Source: JABMMZ01 sp044368575 (GTDB lineage: Bacteria; Bacteroidota; Bacteroidia; NS11-12g; UBA955). From it: a stretch of 42,485 nucleotides of DNA. Both the position numbers and the translations under genes were made by a program. Positions 32,851-41,539 of this stretch are shown one piece after another; positions within the stretch are counted from its first letter, which is position 1; each line of letters starts with the position of its first letter. The notes under the pieces are model-generated. The model worked only from the letters and a program-made list of their open reading frames with translations. It had not been told where the DNA came from and made no database searches. The stretch is taken from positions 1 to 42,485 of the forward strand of contig JBIPPH010000015.1 in NCBI GenBank assembly GCA_044368575.1, in the 5' to 3' direction.

Positions 32851-35800
32851 ATGAGAAAAACCTTTACCATTTTATTCAGTTGCTTATGTGCGCTATATGC
32901 AAGAGCGCAAAATGATTTTGCTCAAAATTGGGATGCTATGTTCAAGCATATTGCTGTATCAGGCAGTCTTAATACTGGCTTTTTTGCTAAACAAGGGCTT
33001 GCTGATAGCAGTCTATTGAATTTTACAGGCTCAGCCAATGATAGTTGGGCGTATAATAGTAATTGGTCCAATGCCTATCAATTTGCAGAGTTGGCAGCCA
33101 TTTCACCCTTGCATATAAAGCCATACGATAGTATAATGGCTCAAATCAAAAAGCTGCAGGGCATGGGCAAATTACCTGTAAGCCTTTTGGCTTTGCAATA
33201 CGGTGATTTTGCGCCTAATGCCATCAGCAACGGGTCAATTGTATTTGACAGTGTAGCTCAAGCCTTTCATATCGCAGACTTAGCAACAGCCTTTGAGAAG
33301 AAGGATTTATTTATATGTACGCCAAGCTTGCCTACGGTATTTCAAAAAGATGTGACTTTGTTTTTAGATGCTTCTTGTAGCTTGAATACCCTAGGCTCTG
33401 GCATCAAATCCATTGAACTCATGATTGGTCAGCAACAATTTGTTCAAATACCAATGAATCAGGATTATATGATACAATTGAATGAGGGCGCTAATCCTAT
33501 TGTTTTTAGAGTAACGTTTTTGAATGGCAAAGTCAAAGTTAGTCGCAGCAACATCACTTGTGATTTAACTGACTATTTGCTGGGGAATGACATCCACAAG
33601 CGCATTGGTGATCCGATGCATATAGGCGATGCACTGGGTAATATCTTTGCAGAGCCAGCTAGACCAACAGAATTGTCTGATTTTTTAAGTGCCAGTGTTA
33701 AATGTTTGCCAGGCTATACAGCCAATGGCGACTTGCATACTTGCCCTCAAAAACCTCTAATTATTGTTGAAGGGATAGACTTTGGTTTTAAAGACCATTG
33801 GACAGACTATTACGGAGAAAAGTATGGTAATTTCGGTTTAGTTGATTTAATGAATGGGTGTATTTTTAATCCCTATGCAGAAAAGGAAAGTGAACGCCGT
33901 ATTCAATGGAAACCTATAGAAAAAGCCCCTTTGTTTTTGGATTCACTAAGGCGTCTAGGTTTTGATGTGTACTATATTGATTTTCATAATGGCGCAGAGT
34001 ACATGGAGAATAATGCCTTGTTAGTAGAAGAATTGATCAGACAACTGAATATTTTAAAATGCAGTGATGAAGAACTAGTGGTGATTGGTTGTAGCATGGG
34101 TGGAGTGATTGCTAAATATGCTTTAGCGGATATGGAACATAAGCAATTGAAACACTGTGTTAGAACTTATGTGTCTTTTGATGCACCTCATCAAGGCGCC
34201 AATATTCCATTTGGTTTGCAAGCTTTCTTGGAGTTTTACAAGGGAAAATTACCGGTTGTAAAGGAACATTTAAAGCGCAAAATCAATCGAGCAGCTACTA
34301 GGCAATTGCTCATTCAGCATATTGATGCCGATCACCTATCGGGCCCACATCAAGACAGAAAAGATTGGCTGGCTTTAAGCAATCAATTAGGTTACCCGAA
34401 AATTTGCCGCAATATTGCCATTACCAACGGTAGCGTTGATGGCAGTGCTCAAAATTTTAATCAAGGCGACGAACTCTTGATTTTAAATCCGATTAATGCG
34501 CAACTCGATAAAGTTCCTGTGCGTTGGACTTCTTCTGTGTTTGCAATGAGCCATATGATGGCGGGTACTTTGTTTAAAGATCCTAAACAGATTGTTTTAC
34601 ATACTAAAATGGGGCCTTTAACATTTATAAAGGAGGTGGATCCAACGATTTACGCTGATCATATCCCTGGCAGTATTCGATACGATTTGTTGGATCACAG
34701 AGCCATTTATGGCATCATCAATTTGGTCAATTTGCACAGCGCTACCTGTTTTATTCCAAGCTACAGCGCCTTGGATTTGAGTTACGAGCAACGCGATTCA
34801 ATTTCACAAGTATATGTGCATGGCAACAATAAGCATTCGCAAGCCTTTGATGCAATGTTTGGTGTAAAAAACACCAATGAAGAACACATGGAAATCACCG
34901 ATAAGAACATGTATTGGTTGTTCAATGAATTGCTGAAAAATGAAGATGAATTGCCTTATGCCATCAAGACGTATTACAATTATGGTTTTGCGGAGCGAAC
35001 CAATTTGCCCTCAATGAGTATCCAAGAATTGGGGCATGTTCAGATTAATGGCAATCAATTGACTAGATATGCGCATGCGGCATACAGGCAGAAGCCAGAA
35101 TTGGGTTCATTGTTTTCTATGCAGACAGCCCAATGTAACGATATGGTTATGATTGAAAAAGGGGGTATATTGGAGTTAGGTGATCATAATTTAGAAATGA
35201 ACAAAGCGAATTTGACGATTAAAAGTCAAGCCGTTTTGTGGATTAGAAAAGGCGGACAACTGATCATTAACAATGGTTCAAAATTGATTATTGAACCTGG
35301 TGCAAAATTGATTTATGATGAAGGGGCTATTATTACTTTAAAGGGCAATGATGCGGTTTTGTGCATAAAAGGGCAGCTGGAATTGCAAGAAAACGCCCAA
35401 TTTAAATTTGATAAAGGCAGTGCTGATATGACAGGTTATGTTTTGTTTAGCAATCCTGATCAAGTACCCCAAAATGCAAGTGTTATTGCAGCAGGTAAAA
35501 ATGCGGAAATACACTTAACAGGGCAAGATGCCTCCTCTGATGTGCTCATGGAAATGGATGGTTTGGTGCAATTTGGTTCAGCTCAATTCCCTTTGGCCAA
35601 TGTAGAGATCAACACAGCTAAAGTGGTTTATAATTCGAAAACACAGCTAACAGTTTTTGGTAATGTAGCACTTCAAAATACCCAGTTTGAAATGCTGTCG
35701 AATGGATTGTTTGAACAGTCAAATGCAATTGTGGTTCAAATGGCAGACAGCGTAATTTTAAAGGACACTCGGTTCACTGGTTTTGAAAAGGCGGTCAATT

Positions 35801-36885
35801 ATTTTGGGACATTAAAAGAAAAAAATAGGCTCAACATTTTGCGCAGTCAATTTAAAAATTGTTCTACTGCTGTTGAGGCTCAGAGTGTAACTTGTATGGC
35901 CCAATCTATGGTTCTGTCTCAATGTGAAACTGGTTTAAGACTTAATCAATTAGAATCTGATGCACAGCTGCAAAATTGCCAAATTTCGAATTGTAAAACA
36001 GGCGTTGTAGTGAGTGAGCGAGAACAATCCGGGATAGTATTACAGGTGCAAACGTGTGATTTTGTTAAGAACCAGTTAGGTTTGGCTTTAAATCAATGTC
36101 ATACCGCAATTGCATGCAGTCGATTTGTTGCAAATGGAGTAGGGGTTGAAGATGCCTTCGGTACTATGACTTTGAGTGAGTCTTATGGCTTACAGGGCTT
36201 GAAGGGCCTGTATTATGGTGGCAATAACACCTTTGCGTATCAACAACAATACGCCATTCAATTACAAGCTACTTGGTTTTATCTCAACCAAGGTAAAAAC
36301 AATTTTATGGCCACGGCTACAGCGCAGGCACCTTATAATTTTATAGTAGGTGATGTAGCCTATAGTGCTGAAACCCACAACACCTCTTCACCTTATGCCC
36401 TTAAGGCTGCAGACAACTTCTGGCAAAACTATTCCTCAAGTAATATTGCTAATGGGGTGTATCAGTGGTATTTGATCAAATTCCCTCATCCCTTGGCTGG
36501 TGCATTAACTTTAAATGAATTAAATGGGGCTGTTTTGGGGGCTTTGAACACAACTTGTTTGAACGTTCAAAACAATGGAGGACTTTGTGAAAAAGTTATG
36601 CAGCAAATGGATTCATTGGAGCGCACTCGAGATATTAAACCTTTGCAAAGTGTGTTGATGCCTCAGCCAGCTGCAAAAGAGGTGACGGTCCAAATTACGC
36701 AATCAATTGCAGATTGGCACATGATTAAGTTGATTGGTATGCAAGGTCAAATCATTAAAGAACAAATGCTCAGACAGGGCCAGTTATCTTGGTCTTTAGA
36801 AGATGTTGCAGATGGTATGTATTTTATTAGCATTAGCAATGGCTTTGAAACCATAGCCAAGCCTTTGATAGTTAAACACCTTTAG
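32851..36885 (+). CDS. Giant T9SS-secreted protein: lipase-like alpha/beta hydrolase plus beta-helix
   Basis: This 1,344-residue protein starts at ATG 32851, which gives a proper signal peptide (MRKTFTILFSCLC to ARAQ). Around residues 300-560 there is an alpha/beta-hydrolase-like domain with KPLIIVEGIDFG, nucleophile elbow GCSMGG (S415) and SFDAPHQGANIP, as in lipases. Residues about 740-1130 show short repeating strands with Asn/Cys turns (KNCSTAVEAQS, QNCQISNCKTGVVVS), typical of a right-handed parallel beta-helix. The C-terminus (about 1270-1344) is a type A sorting domain ending in KPLIVKHL. The likely site is the cell surface. The substrate is unknown. Confidence 0.8.
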   Translation: MRKTFTILFSCLCALYARAQNDFAQNWDAMFKHIAVSGSLNTGFFAKQGLADSSLLNFTGSANDSWAYNSNWSNAYQFAELAAISPLHIKPYDSIMAQIKKLQGMGKLPVSLLALQYGDFAPNAISNGSIVFDSVAQAFHIADLATAFEKKDLFICTPSLPTVFQKDVTLFLDASCSLNTLGSGIKSIELMIGQQQFVQIPMNQDYMIQLNEGANPIVFRVTFLNGKVKVSRSNITCDLTDYLLGNDIHKRIGDPMHIGDALGNIFAEPARPTELSDFLSASVKCLPGYTANGDLHTCPQKPLIIVEGIDFGFKDHWTDYYGEKYGNFGLVDLMNGCIFNPYAEKESERRIQWKPIEKAPLFLDSLRRLGFDVYYIDFHNGAEYMENNALLVEELIRQLNILKCSDEELVVIGCSMGGVIAKYALADMEHKQLKHCVRTYVSFDAPHQGANIPFGLQAFLEFYKGKLPVVKEHLKRKINRAATRQLLIQHIDADHLSGPHQDRKDWLALSNQLGYPKICRNIAITNGSVDGSAQNFNQGDELLILNPINAQLDKVPVRWTSSVFAMSHMMAGTLFKDPKQIVLHTKMGPLTFIKEVDPTIYADHIPGSIRYDLLDHRAIYGIINLVNLHSATCFIPSYSALDLSYEQRDSISQVYVHGNNKHSQAFDAMFGVKNTNEEHMEITDKNMYWLFNELLKNEDELPYAIKTYYNYGFAERTNLPSMSIQELGHVQINGNQLTRYAHAAYRQKPELGSLFSMQTAQCNDMVMIEKGGILELGDHNLEMNKANLTIKSQAVLWIRKGGQLIINNGSKLIIEPGAKLIYDEGAIITLKGNDAVLCIKGQLELQENAQFKFDKGSADMTGYVLFSNPDQVPQNASVIAAGKNAEIHLTGQDASSDVLMEMDGLVQFGSAQFPLANVEINTAKVVYNSKTQLTVFGNVALQNTQFEMLSNGLFEQSNAIVVQMADSVILKDTRFTGFEKAVNYFGTLKEKNRLNILRSQFKNCSTAVEAQSVTCMAQSMVLSQCETGLRLNQLESDAQLQNCQISNCKTGVVVSEREQSGIVLQVQTCDFVKNQLGLALNQCHTAIACSRFVANGVGVEDAFGTMTLSESYGLQGLKGLYYGGNNTFAYQQQYAIQLQATWFYLNQGKNNFMATATAQAPYNFIVGDVAYSAETHNTSSPYALKAADNFWQNYSSSNIANGVYQWYLIKFPHPLAGALTLNELNGAVLGALNTTCLNVQNNGGLCEKVMQQMDSLERTRDIKPLQSVLMPQPAAKEVTVQITQSIADWHMIKLIGMQGQIIKEQMLRQGQLSWSLEDVADGMYFISISNGFETIAKPLIVKHL

Positions 36886-36936
36886 CGGCTTTAGTGTTGA
36901 GTGATTTAAGTTACTAAATGCCAATCAGACTCAGCT

Positions 36937-36944
36937 TAATTTTG
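36937..36944 (+). promoter_or_regulatory. -7 promoter element for the DUF2892 gene
   Basis: TAATTTTG, an exact TAnnTTTG match, 21 nt before ATG 36966. No clear -33 box. Confidence 0.45.
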
Positions 36945-36965
36945 ATAATAAACAATGATAAGCTT

Positions 36966-37175
36966 ATGAAAAAAAACATGGGAACCCTTGACAGATCAAT
37001 GAGAGCAGCAATTGCTCTGGTATTGATGTATTTAAATCTTACGGGCAGTATTGGTGCTGGATTATCAATACTAATTTGGATACTTTCATCAGTATTGCTC
37101 CTGACAAGTCTAATTGCATTTTGTCCTATTTACACTTTACTTGGACTCAATACTTGTCCTAAAGACAAAGCTTAG
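36966..37175 (+). CDS. DUF2892 family small membrane protein
   Basis: This 69-residue protein has two membrane helices. MGTLDRSMRAAIAL at the start and AFCPIYTLLGLNTC at the end are the DUF2892 signature, the same domain found at the tail of YgaP-type rhodaneses. The end carries two cysteines. Starts at ATG 36966 or 36978 are possible. Its stop interlocks with that of ridA (4 bp). Confidence 0.9.
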   Translation: MKKNMGTLDRSMRAAIALVLMYLNLTGSIGAGLSILIWILSSVLLLTSLIAFCPIYTLLGLNTCPKDKA

Positions 37176-37552
37176 TGCTCTACTGCTGTCACACTGATTT
37201 CAACGTTAGCGCCTTTAGGAAGGGCGCTGACTTGAACAGTTTCACGTGCAGGGAAATCTGCTTCAAAAGAGGCGGCATAAACACCATTGATTTTTGCAAA
37301 ATCAGCCATGTCTGTAATGAAAATAGTGGTTTTTACAATATTGCTAAAGTCCATTCCAGCGGCGTTTAATAGCGCTTTAATGTTGTGCATGACTTGTTTA
37401 GTCTCTGCCTCAATGCTGTCATTGTGCATGTTGCCAGCTGTGTCTAAGGCAATTTGCCCACTGCAATATAAAGTGTTACCGATTTTAACTGCTTGAGAAT
37501 AAGGCCCTATTGGAGCAGGTACCTGTTCAGTGAATATGATTTTTTTTTCCAT
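37172..37552 (-). CDS. ridA: RidA family reactive intermediate/imine deaminase
   Basis: This 126-residue enzyme hydrolyses 2-aminoacrylate and similar imines. VPAPIGPYSQAVKIGNTLY and the catalytic Arg in FPARETVQVSALPKGANVEIS are standard. I chose ATG 37552 because it gives the usual start a few residues before IIFTEQ. A longer in-frame start at 37642 would add about 30 residues that look like a weak lipoprotein signal, but it would overlap the divergent gene by about 60 bp. Confidence 0.94.
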   Translation of the reverse strand: MEKKIIFTEQVPAPIGPYSQAVKIGNTLYCSGQIALDTAGNMHNDSIEAETKQVMHNIKALLNAAGMDFSNIVKTTIFITDMADFAKINGVYAASFEADFPARETVQVSALPKGANVEISVTAVEH

Positions 37553-37566
37553 TTGAGTATTTGTGG

Positions 37567-37574
37567 TATTTTTG
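37567..37574 (+). promoter_or_regulatory. -7 promoter element for the 3HCDH-like gene
   Basis: TATTTTTG, an exact TAnnTTTG match, with exactly 7 nt before ATG 37582. It lies in the 29-bp gap between divergent ridA and this gene. Confidence 0.55.
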
Positions 37575-37581
37575 TGTTCAA

Positions 37582-38238
37582 ATGAACATTGCTGTAAAAG
37601 GCTCAGTAGACCGCACACAAGAATTAGCCGAAAGGTTGTCATCAGTTGGTATGAGTTTTACAAAGCTCGAAAGTACAAAAAATATTCAACTTGCTGACTT
37701 TGACCTCATTTTCGATTTAAACTTTGATGCAGATAATGCTTCATTACCTGATTATAAAACCTTGCCCGCTAATGTGTATTTGGTCTTAAGTGCTGTTGAA
37801 TGCCAGTTGGAAGCTGTAATACCAAAATCTTTATGGTCTCAGACGCTTGGTATGAATGCTTTGCCTACCTTCATTAATCGCAATGAAATAGAATGTTGTG
37901 CGCTTGGGGAAAACGATGCTTCTTATCTTAAGCAATTGGGTTGGAATCATATTAATCAAGTTGCTTCAAGAGTAGGATTGGTAAGCCCAAGAGTGGTTTG
38001 CATGATCATCAATGAAGCCTTTTATACCCAACAGGAGGGAACCGCTAACGCTCAAGATATTGACCTGGGCATGAAACTCGGAACCGCTTATCCTTTAGGC
38101 CCTTTTGAATGGGCTCAAAAAATAGGGATTGTTAATGTTTACCGCACTTTATCAGCCCTCTACAATGATACCCACGACGAACGCTATAAAATTTGTAGCC
38201 AGCTTAAAACAGCTTATTTGAAGCAAATTGCTCAATGA
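37582..38238 (+). CDS. 3-hydroxyacyl-CoA dehydrogenase-like protein with degenerate NAD domain
   Basis: This 218-residue protein's C-terminal half matches the helical 3HCDH domain: VGLVSPRVVCMIINEAF, then AQDIDLGMKLGTAYPLGPFEWA. The N-terminal half (about 1-115) is shorter than a complete Rossmann domain. It opens MNIAVKGSVDRTQEL and lacks the GxGxxG loop, so it may not bind NAD in the normal way. Full enzymes have about 280-300 residues. It could be a non-catalytic or altered-substrate relative in fatty-acid metabolism. The next gene overlaps by 4 bp. Confidence 0.75.
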   Translation: MNIAVKGSVDRTQELAERLSSVGMSFTKLESTKNIQLADFDLIFDLNFDADNASLPDYKTLPANVYLVLSAVECQLEAVIPKSLWSQTLGMNALPTFINRNEIECCALGENDASYLKQLGWNHINQVASRVGLVSPRVVCMIINEAFYTQQEGTANAQDIDLGMKLGTAYPLGPFEWAQKIGIVNVYRTLSALYNDTHDERYKICSQLKTAYLKQIAQ

Positions 38239-39266
38239 ATTTAAGACACTTATACATTGTATTAAGTTTTGCGCTTGGACATCAATTAAGCGCCTTTAAC
38301 GTTGATACCTTATACATTTGTAAGAATTCATGCATCATCTACACCAATGTGACCACTCAAGGCAATGCAGTGGCCTGGCAATGGACCTTTCAGGGAGGTA
38401 ATCCTGGTAGTAGTAATGTTCAAAATCCTGCAGCCATTTGTTATCCTGTGGCTGGTGTTTTTTTAACCACTGTAAAAACCACTTTTGATACAAATAAAGA
38501 TACCACAGACAAAGTATGGGTTGTGGTGTATGATTGGCCAATGCCGGCTTTCAATTTTCCAAAAGATACGGGGTATTGTCAAGGCTCTAGTTTTCCTTTG
38601 GTGTTAAATACAGTCTCTTATCCTGGTTTAACCTATCAATGGAATACTGGCTCTAAATCCAAATCAATTATCGCCAATGCGCCAGGTAAATACTGGGTTA
38701 ATCTGGTACTTAAGGCCGGGAATACCACCTGCGATAGCGTTTACAAAGAAGTTAATATCACGCAATATCCTAATCCTCAAGTCAACCTAGGACAAGATAA
38801 ATTCATGTGTCAAAACCAAGTAATGACACTTGATGCTGGGGCTGGTGCAGGCTATACCTATTTATGGAAACCCAATAACCAAACCTCTAGGACAATTCAA
38901 GTTAATCTGCCAGGAGTATATTCTGTAGTTGTGAGAACAGATAAAGGTTGCACTGCAATCGATGCTATTGAATTCAAAGATTCTTGCCCTCACTTTATAT
39001 TTATCCCTAACGCTGTAAGCCCCAATGCTGACCGTTTGAACGATGCCTTTACTAAGGTGTGGAATTTCACGCCTACTCAATACACTTTTGCCATTTATAA
39101 CCGTTGGGGAGAGAAACTGTTTACGACAGAAGATGTAAATGCTACATGGGATTGTACTTACAAAGGGGCATTAGTGGAACAAGATATTTACGTTTATAAA
39201 ATCACCTATTTTGATTCTGACAAACGATGGTATGAACACAGGGGCACTTTCTTCGTTGTGCGTTAG
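38235..39266 (+). CDS. Secreted PKD-domain protein with gliding-type (CHU_C) sorting domain
   Basis: This 343-residue protein has a signal peptide (to about HQLSA, residue 20). A PKD-like domain follows (about 25-110: CIIYTNVTTQGNAVAWQW, GVFLTTVKT). Ig-like or PKD-like stretches (about 115-250) contain YQWNTGSKSKSI and YLWKPNNQTSRTI. The last 90 residues (FIPNAVSPNADRLNDAF, YNRWGEKLF, YVYKITYF) are the CHU_C/type B T9SS sorting domain. It is likely on the cell surface or released, with a structural or adhesive role. It overlaps the preceding gene by 4 bp, and its stop interlocks with the radical SAM gene. Confidence 0.85.
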   Translation: MNLRHLYIVLSFALGHQLSAFNVDTLYICKNSCIIYTNVTTQGNAVAWQWTFQGGNPGSSNVQNPAAICYPVAGVFLTTVKTTFDTNKDTTDKVWVVVYDWPMPAFNFPKDTGYCQGSSFPLVLNTVSYPGLTYQWNTGSKSKSIIANAPGKYWVNLVLKAGNTTCDSVYKEVNITQYPNPQVNLGQDKFMCQNQVMTLDAGAGAGYTYLWKPNNQTSRTIQVNLPGVYSVVVRTDKGCTAIDAIEFKDSCPHFIFIPNAVSPNADRLNDAFTKVWNFTPTQYTFAIYNRWGEKLFTTEDVNATWDCTYKGALVEQDIYVYKITYFDSDKRWYEHRGTFFVVR

Positions 39267-40288
39267 TGTTTCCAAACCTTACAGCCTTCACTGCAGTTTT
39301 GGCAAATGTCAATGTGTTGACGGCCCTTTAAAACAGTTTGCCTAAAATTTTGATAAGCTTGATTTTTAAAAATGGTTTCAAATGCAGTGGTCTGCACATT
39401 GCCCATACTGTACAAAGCATCTTTATCAAAACAACAGGGTACAATGTTCCCATCCCAAGTAAACACTGTAGAATGCCATAAACGCCAACAGTGCTTGAGT
39501 TGTTTGGTGTTCAATTGGTAGCCGGTCTCAGTGGCCTTGTAGCGAGCGTATTCAGGATTACTTGGCATTAAGTCATTGCCTTGTTCGAAATCGTATATTT
39601 GAGCTGTTTTGATGGATAAGCGATCTACTTGATAGGTCTTAGCCAAATGTTTGATTTCGGGTAATTGATCTTCGTTGTGGGAGAATACGATAAACTGCCA
39701 TACCAATTCTGGTGTATTGCGTTTTAAGTCTTTTTTAGCTTTTACCAATGCCTTTGTAGCATCAAGTACTTTTTGCAATTGTCCGCCCACACGGTATTGG
39801 CTGTATGTGTTTTGATCGACGCCGTCAATGGAGATGATCAATTTATCAAGTCCACTTAATACAGTTGCTTTGGCTTTAGCCTCATCAATATGGTGAGCAT
39901 TGGTACTGGTTGAAACATACATTTTCAAATCAGTTGCCGTTTTAACCATGGGTAAAAACTGAGGATTTAAATAGGGCTCCCCTTGGAAATAAAAAGTTAA
40001 GTAGATGCTTTTTTGGTGAAGGGTTTGAATGATGCGTTCAAAGGTTTCAGTTTGAAGCATGCCTGTAGGCCGATTAAAGCTGCGCAATCCGCTCGGGCAT
40101 TGAGGGCATCTTAAGTTGCAAGACGTAGTCGGTTCAATAGAGATTGCCATAGGCCAAGCCCAAACATGCGGTTTCCCTGTCCATTTTGACCAATAATAAC
40201 TCGCCAATAACAAGAGATAATTGCTTAATCTTTTGTGTTGAATGGCTTTCCAAATCAACCTTGAACTATGAATAAAAGCAGTCCTCAT
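39263..40288 (-). CDS. Radical SAM protein with SPASM domain
   Basis: This 341-residue protein starts at ATG 40288, 4 nt after the reductase stop; longer frames begin with TTG inside that gene. The radical SAM cluster is CNLRCPQC in SIEPTTSCNLRCPQCPSG. YFQGEPYLNP is the glycine/Glu motif of the SAM site. The C-terminal SPASM cysteines lie in KHCWRLWHSTVF, GNIVPCCFDKDA and the final CQNCSEGCKVW. Such proteins modify peptides or other substrates. No precursor peptide is visible nearby, so the substrate is open. The upstream flavin reductase is a likely electron source. Confidence 0.88.
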   Translation of the reverse strand: MRTAFIHSSRLIWKAIQHKRLSNYLLLLASYYWSKWTGKPHVWAWPMAISIEPTTSCNLRCPQCPSGLRSFNRPTGMLQTETFERIIQTLHQKSIYLTFYFQGEPYLNPQFLPMVKTATDLKMYVSTSTNAHHIDEAKAKATVLSGLDKLIISIDGVDQNTYSQYRVGGQLQKVLDATKALVKAKKDLKRNTPELVWQFIVFSHNEDQLPEIKHLAKTYQVDRLSIKTAQIYDFEQGNDLMPSNPEYARYKATETGYQLNTKQLKHCWRLWHSTVFTWDGNIVPCCFDKDALYSMGNVQTTAFETIFKNQAYQNFRQTVLKGRQHIDICQNCSEGCKVWKH

Positions 40289-40292
40289 ACCA

Positions 40293-41000
40293 TCAATCGT
40301 ATTGTTCTGCTTTAATATCAAGTCTTGAATAGCCTAAAGATTTGATGTTTTCGCGCGCTTCCTTAACCATGTTTTGCCAACCACATAGATAGAATAAGGC
40401 TTTAGGTCTATTGGCGAAATCTGATAGGTAATGTGCGTGAACATAACCCTTTGGCCCAGACCAATCTGATTGGCTCAATGTAGCAATATAATTGAAGTTA
40501 TTATGGGTTTTAGCCAATGCATTGAAAGCGTCCGAATAGAGTAATTCAGCTTCTGTTCTACAGCCAAAGTAAAGTGATATAGGGCCTTTGTGTTTTTGAC
40601 TATTTAAAAGGTGTTCTATCATTGCCACAAATGGCACAACGCCAGTGCCTGTAGCGACCATTACTAAGTGGCAATTGGGGTCTGGTGATTCCGGTAAAGT
40701 AAATCTGCCTTGAGGTATACTGGCTTTAAAGACATCTCCAACCTGAGCTGAAAACAAAATTGGACTGGCCTTGCCATTGTCTTTAAAAGACACACATAGT
40801 TCAACTGTTCTAGGGTTAATTTGTCTGGCCACTGAATAACTTCTTTGAAAACTATCATGGGCTGTCTTGAATTCAATGATTATGAATTGACCAGGAACTA
40901 CCATTACAGGGCAATCAAATTCAAATAAGAATACTTTTGTTCTTGCATTAAGTAAAGTATGGCCAACTAATTCAATATCCTTAAACGATTGCTCTGACAC
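40293..41000 (-). CDS. Ferredoxin-NADP reductase family flavoprotein
   Basis: This 235-residue protein is a two-domain FAD/NAD(P)-binding reductase. The FAD motif is QRSYSVA. The NAD(P) motif is MVATGTGVVPFVAM, and the C-terminal YLCGWQNMVKEA is the usual end region. The start is GTG 41000. It can reduce an iron-sulfur protein or ferredoxin. It is paired 4 nt upstream of a radical SAM gene, so it may feed that enzyme, which is inference from spacing. Confidence 0.87.
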   Translation of the reverse strand: MSEQSFKDIELVGHTLLNARTKVFLFEFDCPVMVVPGQFIIIEFKTAHDSFQRSYSVARQINPRTVELCVSFKDNGKASPILFSAQVGDVFKASIPQGRFTLPESPDPNCHLVMVATGTGVVPFVAMIEHLLNSQKHKGPISLYFGCRTEAELLYSDAFNALAKTHNNFNYIATLSQSDWSGPKGYVHAHYLSDFANRPKALFYLCGWQNMVKEARENIKSLGYSRLDIKAEQYD

Positions 41001-41006
41001 TGCTTA

Positions 41007-41014
41007 CAAAGATG
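41007..41014 (-). promoter_or_regulatory. Possible -7 element for the flavin reductase gene
   Basis: Reads CATCTTTG on the minus strand, one mismatch to TAnnTTTG, 6 nt before the GTG start. It lies directly next to the terminator of the upstream DUF1573 gene. Confidence 0.35.
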
Positions 41015-41020
41015 CAAAAA

Positions 41021-41047
41021 AAAACCTTACAGCTAGTGTAAGGTTTT
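41021..41047 (-). terminator. Terminator after the DUF1573 cluster
   Basis: Perfect 11-bp stem AAAACCTTACA / TGTAAGGTTTT with a 5-nt loop, followed on the minus strand by a continuing T run. It lies 21 nt after the last DUF1573 gene. Confidence 0.88.
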
Positions 41048-41068
41048 AAGAGAGAGAAAAATTATTAA

Positions 41069-41494
41069 TTAATCGCCAATCTGCACAGGAGATTTAGGTT
41101 TAGATTGCTCTGTTACAATATTGCCTTTGATGTACAGAATAGATTGACCAACATTGGTCGCCACTGTAATGTTTTTAGCAAAGTTGCCATTTTTGCCAGA
41201 AGAGTCAAAAATAGCAGTAACAGAACCTTGAGCACCTGGAGCAACAGGCTCTTTGCTGAAGTTTGGAACAGTGCAACCGCAAGAAGCCGTTGCATTAGAA
41301 ATAACGATAGGCGTAGTGCCTTTGTTGGTAAAGGTAAAGGTGTATTTTGCCTTAGTACCTTGAACGATTTCTCCAAAGTCATGCGTGGTTTTCTTCCATT
41401 CAATTTCTTTAGGCTCATCCGTCAAAGATGGGTTTGAAAAAGATTGAAAGCCAAGAGCGATGAAACTCAATAAAAAGGTAAAAATTGTTGTCAT
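41069..41494 (-). CDS. DUF1573 family exported protein (third of tandem)
   Basis: This 141-residue protein has a signal peptide (to about FQSFS) and one ASH/MSP-like immunoglobulin domain. Family marks are WKKTTHDFGEIVQGTKAKY, then ASCGCTVPNFSKEPVAPG, with the CGC cysteine pair, and GNFAKNITVATN. The function of DUF1573 is not established; these are small periplasmic or surface beta-sandwich proteins. It is closely related to the protein at 41940-42446. Confidence 0.88.
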   Translation of the reverse strand: MTTIFTFLLSFIALGFQSFSNPSLTDEPKEIEWKKTTHDFGEIVQGTKAKYTFTFTNKGTTPIVISNATASCGCTVPNFSKEPVAPGAQGSVTAIFDSSGKNGNFAKNITVATNVGQSILYIKGNIVTEQSKPKSPVQIGD

Positions 41495-41539
41495 AAGCAG
41501 GTTAACTCGATGGAATAGTTACAAATATTATGCCGAAAA

